Shown here in pieces: positions 24,986 through 33,089 of a DNA stretch of 64,000 nucleotides; position 1 is the stretch's first letter; every line of letters begins with the position of its first letter. A model generated the notes under the pieces. It saw only the letters and a program-made list of their open reading frames with translations, searched no databases and was not told the origin of the DNA. The stretch spans positions 62,001 to 126,000 of the forward strand of contig NZ_WWCU01000006.1 in assembly GCF_009857595.1 (NCBI RefSeq), given 5' to 3'. The DNA is from Pseudoduganella aquatica. GTDB taxonomy: Bacteria > Pseudomonadota > Gammaproteobacteria > Burkholderiales > Burkholderiaceae_D. Made by a program: the position numbers and the translations under genes.

Positions 24986-26176
24986 TTAATGGCCGGGCTC
25001 GGCGTCTTCTTCTTCCGCGTCGATTTGCATGCTCAGCTCGCCAACCGGCCGGCTGCCGCCGCCCTCGCCCGGCTCCTTGCGGTCGCCGCGCAGCTTGATC
25101 TGCAGCCGCAGGCCGTTGGCCGAGTCGGCGTTGCGCAGCGCTTCTTCGTAGGCAATGTAGCCCTTATTATAGAGCTCGTACAGGGCCTGGTCGAAGGTGC
25201 ACATGCCCAGCTCGCGCGACTTGGCCATGATTTCCTTGATGGCGTGGAAGTTGCCCTTGAAGATCATCTCGGCAATCGTCGGCGTGTTGAGCAGTATTTC
25301 AATGGCCGCCTTGCGCCCCTTGCCGTCCTCGGTGCGCACCAGCCGCTGCGACACGATGGCCTTCAGATTCGACGACAAGTCCATCAGCAGCTGGTTGCGC
25401 CGCTCCTCCGGGAAGAAGTTGATGATGCGGTCCATGGTCTGGTTGGCGTTGTTGGCGTGCAGCGTGCCCAGGCACAAATGGCCGGTCTCGGCGAAGGCGA
25501 TGGCGTGTTCCATGGTCTCGGTGTCGCGGATCTCGCCGATCAAAATCACGTCCGGCGCCTGGCGCAGCGTGTTCTTCAGCGCGTTGTGCCAGGAATGCGT
25601 GTCCACGCCCACTTCGCGGTGCGTCACCAGGCAGCCCTTGTTCTTGTGCACGTACTCCACCGGGTCTTCCACCGTGATGATGTGGCCGGCCGAATTGCTG
25701 TTGCGGTAGTCTATCATCGCCGCCAGCGTGGTCGACTTGCCCGAGCCCGTGCCGCCCACCACCAGCACCAGCCCGCGCTTGGTCATGATGACCTCCTTCA
25801 GCACCTCGGGCAGGTCCAGCTTTTCAAAATTCGGAATCTCGGAGGCGATGGTGCGTATCACCATGGCCACGTTCTGCTGCTGCATCAGCACGTTGACGCG
25901 GAAGCGGCACACGTCCGGCAGCGAGATGGCAAAATTGCATTCCATCTCGGCGGCGAATTCGGCGCGCTGCTTGTCGTTCATGATGGCCATGGCCAGCGCG
26001 CGCGTGACTTCGCCGGTCAGGCGCTGCTGGCTGAGCGGTTTCATCGCGCCCTGCGACTTGATGCTGGGCGGGAAGTCGGCGGAGATGAACAGGTCCGAGC
26101 CGCCAGTCTGGTGCATCACCTTGAGCAGCTTGTGGATGTAGGCCTGCGCTTCTTCATGGCCAAATGTGGATGACAT
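24986..26176 (-). CDS. PilT/PilU-family type IV pilus ATPase (second PilU-like paralogue)
   Basis: The ATG at 26176 (MSSTFGHEEAQAYI), with GAGG upstream, gives 396 residues. It has a PAS-like N-terminal domain (about 1-100), Walker A GGTGSGKSTT, the Asp box TVEDPVEYVH, Walker B VILIGEIRD and the His box ETGHLCLGTLHANNANQ. The sequence is closer to the PilU at 31411 than to PilT at 30365. It ends in a poorly conserved acidic tail (QIDAEEEDAEPGH). It lies apart from pilT/pilU. Retraction-accessory function is inferred. Confidence 0.9.
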   Translation of the reverse strand: MSSTFGHEEAQAYIHKLLKVMHQTGGSDLFISADFPPSIKSQGAMKPLSQQRLTGEVTRALAMAIMNDKQRAEFAAEMECNFAISLPDVCRFRVNVLMQQQNVAMVIRTIASEIPNFEKLDLPEVLKEVIMTKRGLVLVVGGTGSGKSTTLAAMIDYRNSNSAGHIITVEDPVEYVHKNKGCLVTHREVGVDTHSWHNALKNTLRQAPDVILIGEIRDTETMEHAIAFAETGHLCLGTLHANNANQTMDRIINFFPEERRNQLLMDLSSNLKAIVSQRLVRTEDGKGRKAAIEILLNTPTIAEMIFKGNFHAIKEIMAKSRELGMCTFDQALYELYNKGYIAYEEALRNADSANGLRLQIKLRGDRKEPGEGGGSRPVGELSMQIDAEEEDAEPGH

Positions 26177-26304
26177 GCTTGCCTCGCGATGGGGTGGTCG
26201 GGCAATTATAGCCATCCCCATACGCTACAATGTATTTTCTTGCGCTGGACAAACGTCCCGATTCCGGCATTGCGCCCAGCCATTGCCTGTGTTCAAATAC
26301 ATTT

Positions 26305-27249
26305 ATGACACTGACCGAACTGAAATACATCGTTGCTGTTGCGCGAGCGAAACACTTCGGCCACGCCGCCGAAGCCTGTTACGTCGCCCAGCCCACGCTC
26401 TCGGTTGCCATCAAAAAGCTTGAAGACGAGCTCGGTGTCGTGCTGTTTGAACGCGGCGGCGCCGAAATCTCCGTCACCCCGCTGGGCGCGCAAATCGTGG
26501 CCCAGGCCGAGCGCGTGCTGGAGCAGACCGCCGCCATCAAGGAACTCGCCAAGCAGAACAAGGACCCGCTGGCCGGCCCGCTGCGCCTGGGCGTGATCTA
26601 CACCATCGGCCCCTACCTGCTGCCGCCGCTGGTCAAGGCCATGATAGACAATGTGCCGCAGATGCCGCTCATCCTGCAGGAAAACTTCACCGTCAAGCTG
26701 CTCGAGATGCTGCGCCAGGGCGAGCTGGACGCGGCCATCATGGCGCTGCCGCTGCCCGAGCACGGCATGGCGCTGCAGGCGCTGTACGACGAGCCCTTCG
26801 TGGTGGCCATGCCGCGCCAGCATCCGTGGGCCGCGCGCAACAGCATCCCGGCCGAGGATTTGAAAACCGAAACCATGCTCCTGCTGGGCAATGGCCATTG
26901 CTTCCGCGACCAGGTGCTGGAAGTGTGCCCGGAGATGGCGCGCTACGCCTCGCCCGGCAACGGCATGCAGCGCACCTTCGAGGGTTCCTCGCTGGAGACC
27001 ATACGCCACATGGTGGCCAGCGGCATCGGCCTGACCGTGCTGCCGCGCGCCTCGGTGCCGGACATGGCGGCCAAGGACGGCATGCTGCAGTTCCGCCCCT
27101 TCGACCAGCCCGAGCCTTCGCGCCGCGTGGTCATGGTGTGGCGCAAGAGTTTCACGCGCAAGGCCGCCATCGACGCCATCTGCACCGCCGTGGCCCAGTG
27201 CGCGCTGCCGGGCATCACGCCGCTGTGCCAGGACGAGCCTGCGGCATAG
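26305..27249 (+). CDS. oxyR: Hydrogen peroxide-sensing regulator OxyR
   Basis: The ATG at 26305 (MTLTELKYIVAVARAKHFGH) gives a 314-residue LysR protein. The redox pair is in place: GNGHCFRDQVLEVCPE puts Cys at 199 and 208, the same numbers as in E. coli OxyR. The helix-turn-helix spans about 3-62. It would activate peroxide defence genes on disulfide formation. No obvious target is adjacent, though a glutathione peroxidase lies at 32556. It is divergent from the PilU-like gene across 128 bp. Confidence 0.95.
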   Translation: MTLTELKYIVAVARAKHFGHAAEACYVAQPTLSVAIKKLEDELGVVLFERGGAEISVTPLGAQIVAQAERVLEQTAAIKELAKQNKDPLAGPLRLGVIYTIGPYLLPPLVKAMIDNVPQMPLILQENFTVKLLEMLRQGELDAAIMALPLPEHGMALQALYDEPFVVAMPRQHPWAARNSIPAEDLKTETMLLLGNGHCFRDQVLEVCPEMARYASPGNGMQRTFEGSSLETIRHMVASGIGLTVLPRASVPDMAAKDGMLQFRPFDQPEPSRRVVMVWRKSFTRKAAIDAICTAVAQCALPGITPLCQDEPAA

Positions 27250-27303
27250 AGGCCGGGCTAGGGTCTATAATCGCGGTTTTCCCGTCTTCCGGTCCTGAAC
27301 GCG

Positions 27304-28158
27304 ATGAACAAGCTGCAGCTCTATTTCCGCCTGGTGCGCCTCGACAAACCCATCGGCACGGTGCTGCTGCTGTGGCCCACGCTGAGCGCGCTGTGGCTGG
27401 CCAGCGGCGGCGTGCCGGACTGGCGCCTGCTGTTCATCTTCTCGCTGGGTACCTTGCTGATGCGCTCGGCCGGCTGCGCCGTCAACGACTACGCCGACCA
27501 GGATTTCGACCGCCACGTCAAGCGCACCGCCGAACGCCCCATCACCAGCGGGCGCATCAGCGGCAAGGAAGCGCTGGCCCTGGCTGGCTTGCTGACCATA
27601 CTGGCTTTCCTGCTAATCCTGCCGCTCAACGCGCTGACCAAGCAGCTCAGCGTGGCCGCCGTGATCATCGCCGCCACGTATCCGTATTTCAAGCGTTTCT
27701 TCGCCATTCCGCAGGCCTACCTGGGCATCGCCTTCGGCTTCGGCATTCCGATGTCCTTCGCGGCGGTGCAGGGCACGGTGCCGGCGGTGGCGTGGTGGCT
27801 GCTGGCGGCCAATGTCTTCTGGACCCTGGCCTACGACACCGAATACGCCATGGTGGACCGCGACGATGACCTGAAAATCGGCATCAAGACCTCGGCCATC
27901 ACTTTCGGCAGCCACGACGTGGCCATCATCATGCTGTGCTACGCGGTTCACCTGGGCATGCTGGCGGCGGCGGGCCTCCAGTTCGGCCTGGGCTGGCCCT
28001 TCCACCTGGGGCTGGCGGTGGCGGCCGGACTCGCCGTCTACCACTACACCCTGATACGCGGACGCGAACGTGCGCCCTGCCTGGCCGCGTTCCGGCACAA
28101 TAACTGGCTGGGGGCGGCAGTGTTTGCAGGCGTGGCGCTGGATTACGCGCTGCGCTGA
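27304..28158 (+). CDS. ubiA: 4-hydroxybenzoate octaprenyltransferase
   Basis: The 284-residue polytopic enzyme prenylates 4-hydroxybenzoate in ubiquinone synthesis. Diagnostic motifs are [15 protein letters not shown] (first region), the Asp-rich [15 protein letters not shown] with RP following, and the second motif [20 protein letters not shown]. About eight membrane helices are visible. It follows oxyR on the same strand after 54 bp. Length is normal. Confidence 0.95.
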   Translation: MNKLQLYFRLVRLDKPIGTVLLLWPTLSALWLASGGVPDWRLLFIFSLGTLLMRSAGCAVNDYADQDFDRHVKRTAERPITSGRISGKEALALAGLLTILAFLLILPLNALTKQLSVAAVIIAATYPYFKRFFAIPQAYLGIAFGFGIPMSFAAVQGTVPAVAWWLLAANVFWTLAYDTEYAMVDRDDDLKIGIKTSAITFGSHDVAIIMLCYAVHLGMLAAAGLQFGLGWPFHLGLAVAAGLAVYHYTLIRGRERAPCLAAFRHNNWLGAAVFAGVALDYALR

Positions 28159-28199
28159 GCCGGCCGCCCGGCTTATCCACCCAAGCAGAGAGGTTTTCC

Positions 28200-28547
28200 A
28201 TGGACCAGACCACCACCCCAGCCAGCACCTTGCGCAGCGACGCCAGCGCCGACCGCGAACGCCTGCTGAACCACCTGCGCGATGCGGTCACCGACGCCGA
28301 GCAATGGCTGAGCACAGCCGTCAAGGACGCGCCCGCCGACGTTGAACACGCGAAAACGGCTTTCAAGGAAACCCTGCAGACCGCCAAGACCGATCTGCTC
28401 AGGCTGGAAGGCAGCATGCTGGCGCGCGGCAAGCTGGCCGCCAAGGCCACCGACAACTATGTGCACGAGCACCCCTGGGGCGCCGTGGCGGCCGGCGCGG
28501 TGGTCGGCATTCTGGCCGGCATGCTGATCGGCGCCACGCAGCGCTAG
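28200..28547 (+). CDS. DUF883 family (ElaB/YqjD-like) membrane-anchored protein
   Basis: The 115-residue protein is mostly amphipathic helix and ends in a glycine-zipper membrane segment (GAVAAGAVVGILAGMLIG) after the family signature YVHEHPWG. ElaB/YqjD proteins bind the inner membrane and associate with ribosomes in stationary phase; this comes from the family and is not seen here. It is followed by a REP-like repeat and then convergent proC. Confidence 0.88.
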   Translation: MDQTTTPASTLRSDASADRERLLNHLRDAVTDAEQWLSTAVKDAPADVEHAKTAFKETLQTAKTDLLRLEGSMLARGKLAAKATDNYVHEHPWGAVAAGAVVGILAGMLIGATQR

Positions 28548-28570
28548 GCAGGTCGGCAGCCAGCTAACGC

Positions 28571-28622
28571 GTAGGGCGCGTAGGGCGCGTAGGGCGGGTT
28601 AGCGCAAAGCGCGTAACCCGCC
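28571..28622. repeat. REP-like unit with short tandem head (locus B)
   Basis: One full unit (28589-28622: GTAG, GGCGGGTTAGCG, CAAA, GCGCGTAACCCGCC) is preceded by two further copies of a 9-base GTAGGGCGC step, giving three GTAGGGCG heads in a row. It lies between convergent DUF883 and proC genes, 23 bp from each end. Confidence 0.85.
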
Positions 28623-28645
28623 AGAGCCGCCAGAACCGCCAGCGC

Positions 28646-29515
28646 CTAATCCGCCGCGCCGAACTCCACGCCCATTTCGCGGCCGCGCGCAGCCGCCGCC
28701 GCCATGGCGCGGCCGATCGCTTCTGCCACGCCGTCGGCGGCCATGCTGGTCAGCGCGGCATAGGTGGTGCCGCCCTTGGACGTCACGCGCTCGCGCAGCA
28801 GCGACACCGGCTCGTCCGATTGCGCCGCCAGCTGCGCCGCACCGGTGAAGGTGGCCAGCGCCAGCGCCTTGCCCTGCTCGGCGCTCAACCCCAGCTCCTC
28901 GGCCGCCTTCTGCATGGCCTCGATAAAGTAGAACACATAGGCCGGGCCGCTGCCGGACACCGCCGTCACCGCGTCGATCTTGGCCTCATCGTCCAGCCAT
29001 ACGGTGGCGCCGACGGCTTTCATGATGGCGTCCGCCGCCGCCTTCTGTTCCGCGCTCACGCCGGCCGATGCGGCCAGGCCGGTCACGCCCATGCCAATCA
29101 GCGCGGGCGTGTTCGGCATGCAGCGCACAATGGCGCGCCCGCCGCCCAGCCAGCGCGACAAGTCGGCCGCGCGTATGCCCGCCGCGATCGACAGCAGCAG
29201 CGGACCACCGCCCTCGCCGCCCGCCGCCGGCAGCAGCGGACGCAGCTGCTCGGCCACCTCGCGCATGCTTTGCGGCTTCACCGCCAGCACGATCACGTCC
29301 GCGCTGGCCACGGTCTGGTAGGCTGCGGGGTCCGGCGCCTGCTGCGCGCCGGGCAGCGCGCCCGAGGTGGTCACGCCGAACTGCGCGCTCAGCTTCTCCA
29401 GCGCGGCCGGGTTCGGATCGACCACGTGGATATTCGCGCCCGCCGTCAGCTTGCCGGCCAGGCCGGAGATCAGTGCCGCAGCCATATTGCCGCCGCCGAT
29501 AAATGCAATTTTCAT
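28646..29515 (-). CDS. proC: Pyrroline-5-carboxylate reductase
   Basis: The 289-residue enzyme starts MKIAFIGGGNMAAALISGL, a Rossmann NAD(P) site. It carries the family signature near the C-terminal half, SGSGPAYVFYFIEAM, with VRCMPNTPALIGMG earlier. It catalyses the last step of proline synthesis. The ATG at 29515 is preferred over in-frame starts inside the upstream gene region. It follows yggS on the same strand by 67 bp, a pairing common in proteobacteria. Confidence 0.95.
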   Translation of the reverse strand: MKIAFIGGGNMAAALISGLAGKLTAGANIHVVDPNPAALEKLSAQFGVTTSGALPGAQQAPDPAAYQTVASADVIVLAVKPQSMREVAEQLRPLLPAAGGEGGGPLLLSIAAGIRAADLSRWLGGGRAIVRCMPNTPALIGMGVTGLAASAGVSAEQKAAADAIMKAVGATVWLDDEAKIDAVTAVSGSGPAYVFYFIEAMQKAAEELGLSAEQGKALALATFTGAAQLAAQSDEPVSLLRERVTSKGGTTYAALTSMAADGVAEAIGRAMAAAAARGREMGVEFGAAD

Positions 29516-29582
29516 AAAGTCCCTTGTTGTGTCGCCGCGTGCGCGGTGCAGGCGCGCGCCGGCATGGTTGTGTCGCCGCGTG

Positions 29583-30296
29583 TCATTGCGCGGCGTAGCT
29601 GCGCGCGCCGAAAATGGCGCTGCCCACGCGCACGATGGTGGCGCCTTCCAGCACCGCCGCCCGCATGTCGCCGGACATGCCCATGGACAGCGTATCGAGC
29701 GCAAAGCCCTGCGCGCGCAGCGCCTCGTACAGTGCGCGCACGCGGCGGAACGCCGCGCGCTGCTTGGCTACATCCTCCTCCGGCTCCGGGATGGCCATCA
29801 GGCCGCGCAGGCGCAGATTCGGCAGCCCGGCCACGGCCTGCGCCAGCGCCGCCACGTCCTCAGGCGCCGCCCCGCTCTTGCTGGCCTCCCCGCTGATATT
29901 CACTTGCAGGCAGATATTCAGCGGCGCCAGCCCGGCCGGCCGCTGCTCGCTCAGGCGCAGTGCGATCTTCTCGCGCTCCACCGTGTGCACCCAGTCGAAA
30001 TGCTCGGCGATGGGCCGCGTCTTGTTGCTCTGGATGGGGCCGATGAAATGCCATTCCAGCGCCGGGTCCGGCACGGGCGTGGCCGCAGCCAGGGCGCGGA
30101 TCTTGTCCACGCCCTCCTGCACATAGTTTTCGCCGAAGGCGCGCTGCCCCGCCGCCACCGCCTCCTGCACCGCATCTGCGCCGAACGTCTTCGAAACGGC
30201 CAGCAAGCGCACCGATTGCGGCGCGCGGCCGGCTTCGTGCTCGGAGGCAACAATTGTACTGATCACTGCTTGCAAGTTCTGGGCTATTCTGGACAT
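29583..30296 (-). CDS. yggS: YggS-family PLP homeostasis protein
   Basis: The ATG at 30296 gives 237 residues. The alanine-racemase-like barrel has the PLP Lys in LLAVSKTFGADAV and the family patterns FGENYVQE, WHFIGPIQSNK and SMGMSGDMRAAV. No racemase C-terminal domain is present. It controls pyridoxal phosphate balance. The gene is divergent from pilT across 68 bp, matching the pilT/yggS/proC neighbourhood seen in many proteobacteria. Confidence 0.94.
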   Translation of the reverse strand: MSRIAQNLQAVISTIVASEHEAGRAPQSVRLLAVSKTFGADAVQEAVAAGQRAFGENYVQEGVDKIRALAAATPVPDPALEWHFIGPIQSNKTRPIAEHFDWVHTVEREKIALRLSEQRPAGLAPLNICLQVNISGEASKSGAAPEDVAALAQAVAGLPNLRLRGLMAIPEPEEDVAKQRAAFRRVRALYEALRAQGFALDTLSMGMSGDMRAAVLEGATIVRVGSAIFGARSYAAQ

Positions 30297-30364
30297 AATC
30301 ATTGAGCGGGCTGGTTGGGCCGGTTCCGCAGGCCTCCCCCCGAAACGCAGCACTGGGATTATAA

Positions 30365-31408
30365 ATGGACATCTCCGAATTACTCGCATTCTCCGTCAAG
30401 AACAAAGCCTCCGATTTGCACCTGTCCGCCGGCCTGCCGCCCATGATCCGCGTGCACGGCGACGTGCGCCGCATCAATCTGCCGCCGCTCGAGCACAAGG
30501 ACGTGCACGGCATGATCTATGACATCATGAATGACGGCCAGCGCAAGGCCTACGAGGAAATGCTGGAGTGCGACTTCTCCTTCGCCATTCCGGGCCTGGC
30601 GCGCTTCCGCGTCAACGCCTACAACCAGGAGCGCGGCGCGGCCGCCGTGCTGCGCACCATTCCGTCCAAGATCCTCACGCTGGAGGAGCTGAACGCGCCC
30701 AAGATCTTCGCCGAATTCGCGCTCAAGCCGCGCGGCCTGGTGCTGGTGACGGGGCCGACCGGCTCGGGCAAGTCCACCACGCTGGCGGCCATGGTCAACC
30801 ACCTCAACGAAAACGAATACGGCCACATCCTCACCATCGAGGACCCGATCGAGTTCGTGCACGACTCCAAGAAATGCCTGATCAACCAGCGCGAAGTGGG
30901 GCCGCACACGCTGTCGTTCAACAACGCGCTGCGCTCGGCGCTGCGGGAAGACCCGGACGCCATCCTGGTCGGCGAGCTGCGCGACCTGGAAACCATCCGC
31001 CTGGCGCTGTCGGCGGCCGAGACCGGCCACCTGGTGTTCGGCACCCTGCACACCTCCTCCGCCGCCAAGACCATCGACCGTATCGTGGACGTGTTCCCGG
31101 CCGAGGAAAAAGAGATGGTGCGGGCCATGCTGTCCGAATCGCTGCAGGCGGTCATCTCGCAGACCCTGCTCAAGACCAAGGACGGCTCCGGCCGCGTGGC
31201 CGCGCACGAGATCATGGTCGGCACGCCGGCCATCCGCAACCTGATACGCGAAGCCAAGATCGCGCAGATGTACTCGGCCATCCAGACCGGCAGCAATGTC
31301 GGCATGCAGACGCTGGACCAGAACCTGACCGAGCTGGTGCGCCGCAACGTGATCTCCTCGGCCGCCGCCCGCAACGCCGCCAAGATCCCCGACAACTTCC
31401 CGGGCTAA
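30365..31408 (+). CDS. pilT: Type IV pilus retraction ATPase PilT
   Basis: The 347-residue ATPase starts MDISELLAFSVKNKASDLHL. Motifs are Walker A TGPTGSGKSTT, Asp box TIEDPIEFVH, Walker B ILVGELRDLET, His box ETGHLVFGTLHTSSA and the C-terminal AIRNLIREAKIAQMYS, which contains the AIRNLIRE box typical of PilT. It powers pilus retraction for twitching, adhesion and DNA uptake. pilU follows after 2 bp. Confidence 0.96.
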   Translation: MDISELLAFSVKNKASDLHLSAGLPPMIRVHGDVRRINLPPLEHKDVHGMIYDIMNDGQRKAYEEMLECDFSFAIPGLARFRVNAYNQERGAAAVLRTIPSKILTLEELNAPKIFAEFALKPRGLVLVTGPTGSGKSTTLAAMVNHLNENEYGHILTIEDPIEFVHDSKKCLINQREVGPHTLSFNNALRSALREDPDAILVGELRDLETIRLALSAAETGHLVFGTLHTSSAAKTIDRIVDVFPAEEKEMVRAMLSESLQAVISQTLLKTKDGSGRVAAHEIMVGTPAIRNLIREAKIAQMYSAIQTGSNVGMQTLDQNLTELVRRNVISSAAARNAAKIPDNFPG

Positions 31409-31410
31409 AC

Positions 31411-32547
31411 ATGGAACGCGACCAGGCATCCAAATTCATGTTCGACCTCTTGCGCCTGATGGTCAGCAAGAACGGTTCGGACTTGTTCATTACGGCCGGC
31501 TTCCCGCCGGCCATGAAGATAGACGGCAAGATGACGCCGGTGTCGGCCCAGCCGCTGACGGCGGCCCACACGTCGGATCTGGCCCGTTCCATCATGAACG
31601 ACAAGCAGACCGCCGGCTTCGAGCTGACCAAGGAGGCCAACTTCGCCATCAGCCCCGGCGACCTGGGCCGCTTCCGCGTGTCCGCCTTCGTGCAGATGAG
31701 CGCGGTCGGCATGGTGCTGCGCACGATTAATTCGGCCATCCCCAAGCTGGAGGACCTGGGCCTGCCCGAAGTGCTCAAGGACGTGGTGATGTCCAAGCGC
31801 GGCCTGGTCATCATGGTGGGCGCCACCGGCTCGGGCAAGTCCACCACGCTGGCGGCCATGGTGGGCTACCGCAACGAGAACAGCTACGGCCACATCATCA
31901 CCATCGAGGACCCGGTGGAGTTCGTGCACCCGCACCGCAACTGCGTGATCACCCAGCGCGAAGTGGGCGTCGATACCGACGACTGGGAAGTGGCGCTGAA
32001 GAACACGCTGCGCCAGGCGCCGGACGTGATCCAGATCGGCGAGATCCGCGACCGCCAGACCATGGACCACGCCATCGCCTTCGCCGAGACCGGCCACCTG
32101 TGCCTGGCCACCTTGCACGCCAACAGCGCCAACCAGGCGCTGGACCGCATCATCAACTTCTTCCCCGAGGAGCGCCGCCAGCAGCTGCTGATGGACTTGT
32201 CGCTCAACCTGAAGGGCATGATTTCGCAGCGCCTGGTGCCGCGCAAGGAGACCAAGGGCCGCGCCGTGGCCATCGAGATCCTGCTCAATTCGCCGCTGAT
32301 CTCGGACCTGATCTTCAAGGGCCAGGTGCACGAGATCAAGGAGCTGATGAAAAAGTCCCGCGAGCTGGGCATGCAGACCTTCGACCAGTCGCTGTTCGAC
32401 CTCTACGAGGCCGACGCCATCAGCTATGAGGACGCGCTGCGCAACGCCGATTCCGTCAACGACCTGCGGCTGGCCATCAAGCTGGAAGGCAAGGCCGCCA
32501 AGACGCGCGACCTGTCGGCCGGCACCGAACACCTGAACATTATTTAA
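31411..32547 (+). CDS. pilU: PilT-dependent retraction ATPase PilU
   Basis: The 378-residue protein starts MERDQASKFMFDLLRLMVSK. It has Walker A GATGSGKSTT, Asp box TIEDPVEFVHPH, Walker B IQIGEIRDRQT and His box ETGHLCLATLHANSANQ. PilU works with PilT in retraction. It is 2 bp downstream of pilT. It shares long near-identical stretches (such as LDRIINFFPEERRQQLLMDL) with the ATPase at 24986, indicating a duplication. Confidence 0.95.
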   Translation: MERDQASKFMFDLLRLMVSKNGSDLFITAGFPPAMKIDGKMTPVSAQPLTAAHTSDLARSIMNDKQTAGFELTKEANFAISPGDLGRFRVSAFVQMSAVGMVLRTINSAIPKLEDLGLPEVLKDVVMSKRGLVIMVGATGSGKSTTLAAMVGYRNENSYGHIITIEDPVEFVHPHRNCVITQREVGVDTDDWEVALKNTLRQAPDVIQIGEIRDRQTMDHAIAFAETGHLCLATLHANSANQALDRIINFFPEERRQQLLMDLSLNLKGMISQRLVPRKETKGRAVAIEILLNSPLISDLIFKGQVHEIKELMKKSRELGMQTFDQSLFDLYEADAISYEDALRNADSVNDLRLAIKLEGKAAKTRDLSAGTEHLNII

Positions 32548-32555
32548 GGAAGCAC

Positions 32556-33041
32556 ATGAGCACAGTCTTCGACTTCAGCGCCGACACCCTGTCCGGCGCG
32601 CCGGCCGACCTGGCGCAGTACCGCGGCAAGGTGCTGCTGATCGTGAACACCGCCAGCAAGTGCGGCTTCACGCCGCAGTACCAGGGCCTGGAGGCGGTGT
32701 ACCAGCAGTTCAAGGACCAGGGCGCCGTGGTGCTGGGCTTCCCCTGCAACCAGTTCGGCGCGCAGGAGCCGGGTTCGGCCGACGAGATCGGCGCCTTCTG
32801 CGAAAAGAACTACGGCGTGAGCTTCCCCATGTTCGCCAAGGTGGACGTGAACGGCAGCGGCGCGCATCCGCTGTACCAGCACCTGAAGAAGGAGTCGCCC
32901 GGCCTGCTGGGCACCGAAGGCATCAAGTGGAACTTCACCAAGTTCCTGATCCGCAAAGACGGCACGGTTTACAAACGCTACGCCCCCACCACCAAGCCGG
33001 AAGAACTGGCGGACGATATCGCGCGCCTGCTGGCCGAATAA
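32556..33041 (+). CDS. Glutathione peroxidase (Cys type)
   Basis: The 161-residue thioredoxin-fold peroxidase has the catalytic Cys in VNTASKCGFTPQYQGLE, Gln in GFPCNQFGAQEPG and Trp-Asn in KWNFTKFLI. The catalytic residue is Cys, not selenocysteine; such enzymes often use thioredoxin rather than glutathione. AAGGAAG precedes the ATG. It follows pilU by 8 bp, so it may be read from the same transcript, although its job is peroxide removal. Confidence 0.93.
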   Translation: MSTVFDFSADTLSGAPADLAQYRGKVLLIVNTASKCGFTPQYQGLEAVYQQFKDQGAVVLGFPCNQFGAQEPGSADEIGAFCEKNYGVSFPMFAKVDVNGSGAHPLYQHLKKESPGLLGTEGIKWNFTKFLIRKDGTVYKRYAPTTKPEELADDIARLLAE

Positions 33042-33089
33042 GTCCCGCACCGGCATTACCCCGGCGGGGCCATCCCCCGTCCGCACATT

